Below are positions 36,273-45,888 of a DNA stretch of 64,000 nt, piece by piece (the stretch's first letter is position 1; the number at the start of each line of letters is the position of its first letter). Position numbers and translations under genes: made by a program. Source of the DNA: Lantana camara (Eukaryota > Streptophyta > Magnoliopsida > Lamiales > Verbenaceae); the NCBI GenBank assembly GCA_037501455.1, contig CM074862.1, positions 66,061,501 to 66,125,500 of the forward strand. Reading direction: 5' to 3'. Below the pieces are notes generated by a model. The model saw nothing but the letters and a program-made list of their open reading frames with translations. It ran no database searches and was not told the origin of the DNA.

Positions 36273-36844
36273 GTAGAATAAATTTTTTGATATGATACTT
36301 TTTTTTAGCATGGAATAACAGCCCACGAGAGGACTTATCTAATCTTAATGTTGTGTTTTTCATCATAGTATCAACTATTTAAAGATAATATTGTCTAATC
36401 CTATATTTCTGCAAGATTTTGTATCCCATCGTATGATACATACATACAAGAACTTAAATTTTCGTCAATAGAGTTTAACCAAGTGATTTGAGGATTGATT
36501 CCCGAAGGTAATGATCCGAATTCAAATTCCTTTGGTCACTTGGGGTGTATACGTTTAAAAAAATAAATAAAAAAAAAAAAAGAAAAAGAACTTAAATTTT
36601 CGATTTCTCTTCAAGTTGTTGATAATCTATGTATTTAGGTTAGGGGAAGCCACTCAAAATTGTATTCATAGCTGTTCGGAACATTTTCATAATAAAATAT
36701 TAAATACTTCAAATATTATAATAAATAAAATATTAAGTACATATTGTTACTTTCAAGTGCGACGGTGACTCGCCTTTAAAGTTATTATTTTTTTCTTTTT
36801 TCTTATATATTCTAACATGTGAAAACTTGAGGATTAAATTTTTT
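36273..36844. other. AT-rich non-coding DNA
   Basis: Nothing recognised apart from AGCATGGAATAACAGCCCAC at about 36308, which also occurs, with two changes, at about 34805 beside fold-back copy 1. An A-rich tract lies at about 36555-36590. Confidence 0.5.
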
Positions 36845-37113
36845 TTTTTTTTTTACTCCAATTTTTGGGGTGTTCTGCACTTTAGTACTTAACTTTTAAA
36901 AATTTACACTTTATTACCCAATCTTTATATTTTGTTGAACTTAAGTGCTCGATTCCAAACCCAATCAATAAGAAAATGACACATGTTATTTTTTTAATGG
37001 TCGGGGGCACTTAAGTACAACAAAATACAAAAATTGGATACTAAAATATAAAATTTCAAAATTTGAGTATTAAAGTACAAAGCATCCTAAAAATTGGAGT
37101 AAAAGAAAAGATT
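36845..37113. mobile_element. Fold-back MITE
   Basis: The left arm begins TTACTCCAATTTTTGGGGTG and contains TTTTGTTGAACTTAAGTGC. The right arm is the complement, ending AAAAATTGGAGTAAAAG. GATTAA lies just outside both ends and may be part of a target duplication. No ORF. Confidence 0.7.
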
Positions 37114-37568
37114 AACCCTTTAAATTATTAATTATACCAACATGAATTGGTTTACGTTATTGATAAATATATCTTGAGAATATAAAAGGCATGTATTGGC
37201 GGTTGCAACTTGCAAAGATCAAATTGTATCAATTAAAATGAGAGAGATTTATTATCTTATTACTTATTAGTATCCAAGTGAAAATATAACTAAGAGAAGG
37301 ACTTAGAAAGATATTACGTAGGATATATAGTATTATTGACTTAGTTTAGTAGGTTCAATGGTATATTGGCATGCTAGTTTAATTAGATGTTTTTTATTTG
37401 AATCTCTACAAATATAATTATTATTAATAAAAATAGTTTTATGTAAGGGATACGTAAAAGAATCAAAATTAACAAGAGAGTACGATACTTTGCCCAACAA
37501 TAAGTTTTGTAGTGTAGCTTGTGCAAGGGGTATGCATAAAAGTTAAAATTGTATAATTTCTGGTCAAA
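37114..37568. other. Non-coding flank of Tat-A
   Basis: AT-rich, no supported gene. It resumes after Tat-A at 50198. Confidence 0.5.
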
Positions 37569-37573
37569 TGATC
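37569..37573. repeat. Tat-A target-site duplication (left), TGATC
   Basis: TGATC here and at 50193-50197 flank the element exactly. Confidence 0.93.
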
Positions 37574-38429
37574 TGATGGGGTCAAAATACGATCGTCCCA
37601 CATCAAGACACGTGGCATCACCGAGATGATGACATCTGTCTCCACAAGGCTGCACCCATCAGCGCACGAGCGCTAAGCCAGCCGCCACCAAGGGTGCACT
37701 CATCAGCGCACGAGCGCTAAGTCAACGAACGCAACCCTACTTCTGGAGTTAAGCCCCACGAGCGCTATCACTCCCACGAGCGTCCAACAAACTAAACGAT
37801 TGGTACGTCCACGTGCCAAAAGAGCCCTCTTCGAGCGTCACATTCCCTCAGAGCGGCCTCTCCTTTTGGCTCGTCATTTGAACTGGAGCCCTCATTCCCC
37901 TCAGCGGATGTCTTGGCCTCCAATACTTAAGGTTGTCACGAGCGCGCTCTCAAGCCCTCGTCACCAACCGCCCAAATGGCTCTCTGACACAACGTACATG
38001 CCCGCGCACCTGCCACTGTTGCCAGCACTAACTTTCGGCCACTTTTGCAGAAGATTCCTCCTAGGTTTCTCTCTCACAGCGCCACGTGTTAGGGCAACAT
38101 TCGGCCAGGACCACTTGAGGCAAATGACCAAAGGGCCCTTGACCCTCAACTATAAATAGCCAAAGTCATCTTCTACACAAGTAAGCTTTCTTCACCTCTG
38201 CAACTGTGATTGAACTTACACTTCTCTTCATACACTGAACTGACTTGAGCGTCGGAGAGCCAAACTGGGTATCACCCCCAGTTCCCCCAGCTTGGCCATC
38301 TGACTTTCCTTGTGCTTGTCCCAACAGGTAGAACCCCTTTCACATTTCCGGCGAAGCTCCGGTGGTTTCCTCCACAAATACAAATTGTAAAGTGATCGGA
38401 TTCGGATCCATCCATTCCCGAACCCATCA
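37574..38429 (+). repeat. 5' LTR of Tat-A
   Basis: Termini TGATGGGG and CCCATCA. The promoter TATAAATA at 38151-38158 leaves about 270 bp for R-U5. The motif CACGAGCG or GAGCGCT recurs many times in U3. A 119-codon ORF (37800-38159) lies wholly within the LTR, is repeated in the other LTR, and is not taken as a gene. Confidence 0.95.
38151..38158 (+). promoter_or_regulatory. TATA box of the Tat-A 5' LTR
   Basis: TATAAATA, followed at about 30 bp by a plausible start region. The same box is at 49914-49921 in the 3' LTR. Confidence 0.8.
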
Positions 38430-38433
38430 TTTT

Positions 38434-38451
38434 TGGCGCCGTCTGTGGGAA
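38434..38451 (+). promoter_or_regulatory. Primer-binding site of Tat-A
   Basis: TGGCGCCGTCTGTGGGAA, four bases after the LTR end. Confidence 0.85.
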
Positions 38452-38521
38452 ACCAGTCTTCCGTCTTCTTCCTTTCTTTTTGTTGGTAGAAAAGCAAGCA
38501 CACCCTTACCTTAAAACAGTC

Positions 38522-41500
38522 ATGGTTGCTACGAGATCTGGAGCCGTGGGAGGAGGAGATAACACCTCCCAGGATACAAATATCATTCTTCCCTCCACCG
38601 CTGCTGGTGGAGCACCACCTCCTTCCGTCGCCGCTGGTGGAGCACCACCTCCTTCCGTCGCCGCTGGTGGAGCACCTCCCGCAGCAGGAGTCACTCCCCA
38701 AGCAGAATCTTCTGTACCACCACCTGCACCGCCGGCACCGCGGGTTCCTACCGCCGTTGGAGGAGCCTCTCTCTCTGCTCCTCCGCCGCTTGCACAGACC
38801 ACCTGGGTTCATCCCCAGATGAATCTTGGAGTGCAAGGTTATATGATGCCTCCGCCTGGATACACCCTTAGTCCGGCCATGATGATGCCGCCGGTCCAGC
38901 CGTATCACGCTGGACAGCTCCAGCTCCCAGTGGTGGTCCCCAGGGAGATTGAAGGAGTGGAGTTACCTCCACTGACCACCCAACAACTGAGGGCTCTCTA
39001 CGCCCAATGTGAGGTTCAGGCGGCTCAGGGGGCATGGGAAAGGTTCCATTCCATGTACTTCCCCTCTGGGCAGGCCACTCAAGTTGCAGCCCCTTTAGGC
39101 GGACAACAAAACTTTCCCCTCAGAGAAGCCCAGGCTGTCCCGAGGGCACAACCACCACCACCACCAGCAAGAGAAGTGCCCCAACAGGAGGGCAACGAGC
39201 GCCCCTCCGTGGGCAGGAATAAAGAGCCCACGGAGCGAGTGAACGAAAATGAAGGGGACTCTCATGTCTCCAGGAGGGGCTCACGAGCCCACAAGGACAA
39301 GCAAGTAGACGTAAATCCTGACATCCTCGCGGCTGTGCAAGACCAGCTGCAGGGTCTCAAGGATAACGTGGGACAGCTCTCACGAGGGTGCTCAACTCAG
39401 ATCTCCCCTAGTCGGGATGAACGGGTTGACGCCAGAAGCACCTGCACCAAGGACCCTCCACCAAGGGTCCCCCGCCGCAAGGAGCCGGAGGAGAACTTCG
39501 GCACGTATGAGTACCACCCACTGGCGAGGGGTTCACCCCTCGTAGAAGAAGTTCTGATGGCCCAAGCAGGCATGGCCAAAGTCCCCACTTCCATCAACCG
39601 TTACGATGGGACGACTGATCCAGCTGAGCACCTGGATCACTTTGTGCATCTAATGCACCTCTACGAGCATTCCAGCCATTACTGGGCGAAAGTGTTTGTC
39701 ACTTCCTTGGTAGGAATGGCTCAAGAGTGGTACAAGCGACTGCCGCCGCGCTCGATCCACTCATATGAAGAACTGGCCGATGCTTTCCTCAACCACTTCA
39801 ACTCCTTGAAAGCGCCAGTCACCGCACCTACAGCCTTGTACAACGTGGTGCAGGGCAAGAGCGAATCTCTGCGCTCGTTCTTTGCCCGTTTCAACAAGGA
39901 GATCCTGCAGGTGGAGAGGCCTTCAATGGATTTTTTGATCCCAGTGCTCTTTCAGGCTGTGGATCACGAACAATACGTGAGCAAAAAATTTGCTGATGCC
40001 ATCGTGGAGAGAAGGCCTGGGACCCTCATGGGCCTAAGAGAAATAGCAGAGCCTTTCTTCGCGCTCGAAGATATGTATGGGACGAATGGTCCCCGTCATC
40101 ACAGCCCGGCCAGGAACGAGCGACCTCATCACGAGCGGGGGCGGGATGTGGCCGTCAAGAAGGAGCGCCCTCAAGAGCGCAGGAGGTCGCCGCCACCCCC
40201 TCGTCGATTCGAGCGAATTCCGCTCACCAGGCCAAATTCGGAAGTCTATAATCTCTCTGATAAGAAGCTTTTCAAAAGACCCATCAAAATGAGAGAAACA
40301 GAATCGCTCAGGCGCTCGAACAAGTATTGCGCCTTCCACAAGCAGAGGGGGCACGACACAGATGAGTGCCGGCAGTTGGAGGCTGAAATCCAAAGGCTCG
40401 TTGCAGGGGGCCACCTGAAGGAGTTTGTCCGGGTGCTCGAGCGCTACGATGACCAATGCAACGAGCGCTCCGGAAGGAGAAGGAGGAGTCCTTCCCGGTC
40501 AAAGAGCCCAAGGGGTAGGGGACCCCCTGAAAGCAGCAGCCGCCGAGGCAATAAAGGCAAAGCCCCTGAGCAGGAAAACGAGCCCTTCGCAGTCATAAAT
40601 ATGATCGCAGGAGGCTCATCCGGGGGGGATTCAAACGCTTCCCGACGGAGGTACGTCCGGAGCTACAACCAACGCCCAGCAGTGCCCAAACCTATCTACG
40701 CCATCCAGAGATCAAGCGCTCAAAGATCAAGAGAAAATGATGTAATAGGCTTTGATGATAGGGATTTAGAACATATTGTAACGCCCCATGGGGAGGGTAT
40801 AACCTCAGATTGCCCCATGGTGGTTAGCTTAGATGTTCATAACCATGTTGTAAAAAGGGTATTGGTGGATAGTGGAAGCTCCGTTAATGTTTTGCCTTAC
40901 TCTACATTCTTAAAAATGAAGGTTGATCTCCCGCTCGAACCTCTCAAAACAGCCCTCATTGGCTTTGGAGGCTCAGAAGTTGTCCCACGAGGGCAAATAC
41001 GCTTAGCTACTTCGTTTGGCCGAGCCCCTCAACGCAAAACACTCTTGGTGACGTACGCGGTGGTGGAGATTGACATTCCATATAACATCATAATTGGGCG
41101 CCCTGCCCTCGTTGATTTCAAAGCCATCATCTCTACATACCACCAGAAGATTAAGTTTCCTACTTCCGAGGGCGTCGGAGAAGTGCTGTGCAATGTGCGA
41201 GAAGCTTGGGAATGTTACATGCTGTCCCTCAGAAAGCCAAAAGCGGAGAAAACCTTTCAAATTGGCTCCACCAAGAAGTCAGTGGATTTCCCCAACCTAG
41301 ATGAGGACAGCCCAGCACGGAAAAGAGCGAGATTGAACAAGAAGAAGAACAAAAAGAAGAGGGGAGACAACGGGGAAAATCCCCTCGAGAATGTTCCCCC
41401 AGGGACCGTTGGGGGATCGTCCTCAGAAGGAGACGAGCCGGGAGAAAGTGAACCAGCATCAGGCGATCGTTTGACAGGAAAGAAGAGGGCGCTCGAACTT

Positions 41501-41758
41501 CCTCGCCCTGAGGTAAGGATCGAACCTTCGGAAAAATTCCTTACCATTGAGCTGGAACCCGGAAATAAAGATAAGATTACACAGATAGGCTCAAACCTCT
41601 CAGGGCCTTCTCAGATCATGATGATTGATTTTCTAAGGGAAAACAAGGATGTATTTGCGTGGAAAGCCTCTGATCTCACAGGGATTGACCCGAGCGTCAT
41701 TGTCCACAGGCTTAATGTGGATCCCTCTTTCAAACCCATCAAGCAGAAAAAGCGGGAT
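38522..41758 (+). CDS. Tat-A gag, protease and start of RT
   Basis: The first ATG after the leader (38522) begins MVATRSGAVGGG; the open frame also extends 14 codons upstream without an ATG. The N-terminal third is Pro/Ala/Gly-rich with a repeat of GGAPPPSVAA. The capsid-like retrotransposon gag domain is at residues about 360-470 (AEHLDHFVHLMHLYEH to SLRSFFARFN). The zinc knuckle CAFHKQRGHDTDEC (about 603-616) has the Tat form with His at the second ligand. The protease active site is LVDSGSSVNVL (about 780). The frame then enters RT (DVFAWKASDLTGID, HRLNVDPSFKPIKQKKR) and is broken by a deletion plus frameshift near 41755-41762; the shifted tail runs to a stop at 41812. Gag would form particles and protease would cleave the polyprotein. 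Confidence 0.9.
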
Positions 41759-44402
41759 GTACATGCCTTTCGGACTGAAGAACGCCGGAGCCACGTATCA
41801 AAGGCTCGTTAACAAGATGTTTGAAAAAGAAATTGGTAAGTCCATGGAGGTTTACTTGGATGATATGATTGTCAAAAGCGAGCGCCAGGATTCCCACTTG
41901 GAAGATCTCAAGCGCACTTTTTCAATCTTGCGCCAGTATGGGATGAAGTTGAACCCTTCAAAGTGCACCTTCGGAGTACAAGGGGGAAAATTCCTAGGGT
42001 ACATGGTCAGTCAGAGGGGAATTGAGGCCAATCCGGAGAAGATCAAAGCTATTTTGGAGATCCCTTCCCCTCGAAATTTGCGGGAAGTGCAGGTCCTAGT
42101 GGGAAAAATCATTTCGTTGAACAGGTTTATCTCGCGCTCGGCGGATAGGAACCTTCCCTTCTTCAAAATTTTGAGGAATGCTCGTAACTTTGCTTGGACA
42201 GAAGAATGCGAAAGGGCGTTGCAGGATATGAAGGCTTACTTATCGAGCGCGCCACTGCTGACTAAGCCCGTCGAAGGTGAGAGATTATTTATGTATCTTT
42301 CCGTTTCTCCCGAAGCCACAAGCGCTGTTCTGGTAGCCGTACGAGAGCGGAAACATTTGCCTGTCTATTATCTGAGCAAAACATTGCAAGGAGCTGAAAA
42401 GAAGTATTTGGAGATTGAAAAATTCGCGTTCGCACTTATCAACGCCTCAAGAAGGCTAAGGCCTTACTTTCAAGCGCACTCCATAACGGTTCTCACCGAC
42501 CAACCCTTGAAGCAAGTGTTGTCCAAGCCGGACGTATCTGGTAGATTAATCAAATGGGCAATCGAATTGAGCCAGTTTGACCTATGCTTCGAGCCTAGGA
42601 CGGCGATACAGGCTCAGGTTGTAGCAGATTTGTTGGTTGAACGCTTTGGTTTCGAGCCCACCATTGCGGAAAATGAGGGGTTATGGGTACTGCACACAGA
42701 TGGTTCCTCAACCTCACAAGGGGGAGGAGTAGGAGTGGCCCTCAGAAACCCCGATGGGATTGAGCTGGACTTTGCAATTAAGCTGGATTTCCAAGTCACT
42801 AATAATGAAGCAGAGTATGAAGCCCTCGTGCAAGGATTGAATATTGCTTTTCAGAATGGGGCTTCCAGAATCACCGCTTATGTGGATTCACAGTTAATAG
42901 CTAGCCAGATTGAAGGAACTTATGAGGCTCGAGAAACCACCATGATACAGTACTTAACTAAAGCCAGAGAAATCATTGGGAAATTCAAGGAATTTCATCT
43001 ACTTCAAGTGCCCAGAGGAGAAAACGAGCGTGCGGACGCTCTGTCGAAGTTTGCATCCGCTTTAGAGGGTACTTCTGAACTTTCTGTTACGTTCCTTAGA
43101 ACTGAGGAACCTTTGATCAAGGAGAAGGCCGCCACCAAGATAATTGCCATGATTGATCCAAACGAGCCCTGCTGGCTTGATGACGTCATTATTTTCCTTA
43201 CGGATGGAATTCTTCCCACTGACAAGGTGGAAGCAAGGAAAGTCCGAAGTAAAGCCCCTCGTTTCGCTTTGGATACCGAGGGGAGGTTGTTCAAAAAATC
43301 ATTTCAAGGGCCCCCAATGAGATGCCTGAGGCCCTCGCAAGCAAAGGAGACGCTCGAACACATACATAATGGAAGCTGTGGAAATCACTCTGGAGGGCGT
43401 ATTTTGGCAAAGAAGGTTCTGAGAAGTGGGTTTTATTGGCCTACAGTTCTCCAGGATGCCATCGAATTTTCAAGGAAGTGCCCCAAATGCCAATTCCATT
43501 CAAATCTCCCTCAATTGCCAGCCGCACAGATGATCCCAATAGACGTCTCTTGGCCTTTTGACCAGTGGGGAATAGACATTGTGGGCCCCTTGCCCATGGC
43601 TGCGGGACAAAGGAAGTTTGTCATTTTAGCCGTCGACTACTTCACCAAGTGGGCCGAGGCTGAAGCTGTTGCGAAAATCACTTTCAAGGTTGTGAGGGAC
43701 TTCATTTGGAAGAACATCATTTGCAGGTACGGCATACCGAGGGTACTCATTTCTGACAATGGATCCCAGTTCATAGCGGCAGACACACGAGAGTGGTGTT
43801 CTGAGTTGGGGATAGAACAGCGATTTACCTCTGTAGGACATCCACAATCCAATGGGCAAGCAGAAGTTACCAATAGGATCATCTTGCAACATCTGAAAAC
43901 TATGCTTGAAAGCAAGAAAGGTGAATGGGCTGAGGAGCTGCAAGGAGCACTTTGGGCTTATCGCACCACCCCACGAGCGGCCACTGGAGAAACTCCTTAC
44001 GCGCTCGTTTATGGATCAGAAGCAATGATACCAGCGGAGATAGTAAATGAATCCGCTCGTGTCGGCTATTTCGAGCCTCAGCTCAACGATGGCAACAGAA
44101 GCTTGGAGTTGGACTTGCTGGATGAAAGGAGAGACCGAGCGTGGGCTAAGATCCACCACTATAAAGCCTCTGTGGCCCAACAGTACAACAAGCGTGTGAA
44201 GGAAAGAACTTTCCAGCTGGGAGATTTGGTCTTGAAGAAAGTGGAAGTATCCAAGCACGTGGGGAAATTGGACCCCAATTGGGAAGGCCCATTCAAGGTC
44301 GTACAACTCAGAGCTAACAACACTTACACCCTGGAGACACTTCAAGGTGAGCGCTTGCCTCGCCCTTGGAACGCATGTAACCTCCGGCGGTTTTATGTTT
44401 AA
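41759..44402 (+). pseudogene. Tat-A pol: truncated RT, RNaseH, extra RNaseH and integrase
   Basis: This is the continuation of gag-pol in the +1 frame, starting at MPFGLKNAGATYQRL. RT keeps YLDDMIVKS (41853) but lacks about 110 residues between KQKKR and MPFG, including the first catalytic Asp of the MDAFSGY motif. Then come RT-RNaseH (HLPVYYLSKTLQGAEKKYLE), the second RNaseH with HTDGSST and NNEAEYEALVQGL (about 42690-43060), the integrase HHCC region (ILAKKVLRSGFYWPTV, KCPKCQ), and its core with GIDIVGP, ISDNGSQF and GQAEVTNR giving D, D, E. The frame ends CNLRRFYV. Apart from the deletion it is open for 880 codons. It faces the minus-strand gene across 1.49 kb of repeats. Confidence 0.9.
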
Positions 44403-44710
44403 AAGCTCTTTACAAACCCTGATGTAACAACCCTCTTTGACGGGTTCTATGTACTTCAAATCACAAGTAAAAGGTAACATAATCTTTTTAATTTCTTTAA
44501 TATTCCTGTTTCTTTGGTTGCTTGAATGAATAAGTCCCACGTCCCTCGCCTTCGCGAGCGTGGTTGGCAACTCGTTCCATTGTGTATGTTGTTATCTCGT
44601 ATGGGTTACGCTGGCCAGCACTCTACTCCGCATGGGGGGACGCCCTCATAAGGATAGACTGGTTACGCTGAAAACCAATTAGGCAGGTTGGAAGAAGATT
44701 GCGAAGAAAA

Positions 44711-44980
44711 TCCTAGTAGGCCTTGGCTGTTTCTTAAAACGCCTTGCGCTCGAAAACGGGATCTCCTACAAGAACGGATCCTAGTAGGCCTTGGCTGTTT
44801 CTTAAAACGCCTTGCGCTCGAAGACGGGATCTCCTACAAGAACGCATCCTAGTAGGCCTTGGTTGTTTATTAAAACGCCTTGCGCTCGAAAACGGGATCT
44901 ACCACAGAAAAAGTCCTAGTAGGCCTTGGTCGTTTCTTATAATGCCTTGCGCTCGAAAAGGGGATTTCCTGCAGAACCAA
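44711..44980 (+). repeat. Tandem repeat array 1 of Tat-A (67-68 bp, four copies)
   Basis: Copies start at 44711, 44779, 44847 and 44914 with TCCTAGTAGGCCTTGG and carry AAAACGCCTTGCGCTCGAAA. They are very similar. A 130-codon ORF across them (44744-45136) is produced by the repeats and not accepted as a gene. Confidence 0.92.
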
Positions 44981-45037
44981 GAAAACGACAAGAGCCAGAG
45001 CGCTCGAACGATGGCCTCAGAATCAAAAAGGAATTGC

Positions 45038-45650
45038 ACAAGTCTTGAACGAGGGCAACCACTCAGTAAGACCCTCGCAAATACTCAAGACCTAGCAAAA
45101 TCCCCCCAAGGGCGGAAAGAATGTCACAAGTCTTGAACGAGGGCAACCACTCAGTAAGACCCTCGCACACACTCAAGGCTTAGCCAAATTCTCCCAAAGC
45201 AAAAGTTTATACAAGTCTGGAGCGTAGGGGCAATCTCACAGTAAGACCCTCACGATCGCTCAAGACTTAGACAAATTTTCAAGATAAATTTACAAAAGAA
45301 GAAATTCATACAAGTCTTGAGCAGGGGGGCAATCCCACAGTAAGACCCTCACGATCGCTCAAGACTTAGACAAATTTACAAAAGAAGAAATTTATACAAG
45401 TCTTGAGCAGGGGGGCAATCCCACAATAAGACCCCCCACGATCGCTCAAGACTTAGACAAAGTTACAAAGGCAGAAGTTTATACAAGTCTTGAGCCGGGG
45501 GGCAATCACACTATAAGACCCTCACGACCGCTCAAAACTTAGACAAATTTTCAAGAGCAAAAATAAAATTTATACAAGTCTTGAGCGTAGGGGCAATCTC
45601 ACAATAAGACCCCCACGATCGCTCAAGACTTAGACAAATTTTCATTGCAT
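45038..45650. repeat. Tandem hairpin array 2 of Tat-A (85-99 bp, seven copies)
   Basis: Copies start at 45038, 45126, 45211, 45310, 45396, 45483 and 45574 with ACAAGTCTTGA or a close variant. Each contains the arm AAGTCTTGAGC and, about 35 nt later, GCTCAAGACTT, so every unit can fold on itself. Copies 4, 5 and 7 have perfect 11-bp arms, and copies 1 and 2 also pair GAGGG with CCCTC inside. It lies between the convergent ends of pol and the antisense gene. Confidence 0.9.
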
Positions 45651-45888
45651 CAAAGGAATAAAACATTCACAGGAGTATGCTACACAGTCTTATTATAAGT
45701 GAACAGAAGAACAAAGTCATGAAAAAAGGAATATTATTCATTGCAGAAGAAAAGTATTACAAGGCAATAGGGCTCAAAGGCCCATGAAATGCTATTACAA
45801 AAGAAAGCAAAGCTGAAAATTACAGAGAAATGCGATAAAGGAAGCAGAAAAACAAGAAAGTACAAGAAAAAGCTATGTAAGGAAAGCT

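Noticed and set aside
34805..36333. One large composite transposon between the repeated AGCATGGAATAA strings
   Set aside because: The shared string is short and imperfect and three separate inverted-repeat elements lie between; no terminal repeats were found.
37800..38159. 119-codon ORF in the Tat-A 5' LTR, repeated at 49563-49922
   Set aside because: It lies entirely in the U3/promoter part of the LTR, overlaps the TATA box and is simply copied in both LTRs. It has no recognisable domain.
38228..38908. 226-codon minus-strand ORF over the 5' LTR end and gag start
   Set aside because: Arg/Ser/Gly-rich mirror of the Pro/Ala-rich gag coding strand; a composition shadow.
44016..44570. 184-codon minus-strand ORF opposite integrase
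   Set aside because: Antisense shadow of the conserved integrase coding strand and 3' region; no intron structure or domain.
44744..45136. 130-codon ORF after Tat-A pol
   Set aside because: Produced by in-frame 68-bp tandem repeats.
45038..45650. CRISPR-like array of repeats and spacers
   Set aside because: The units are full-length tandem repeats with similar spacers in a plant retrotransposon; no cas genes and no prokaryotic context.
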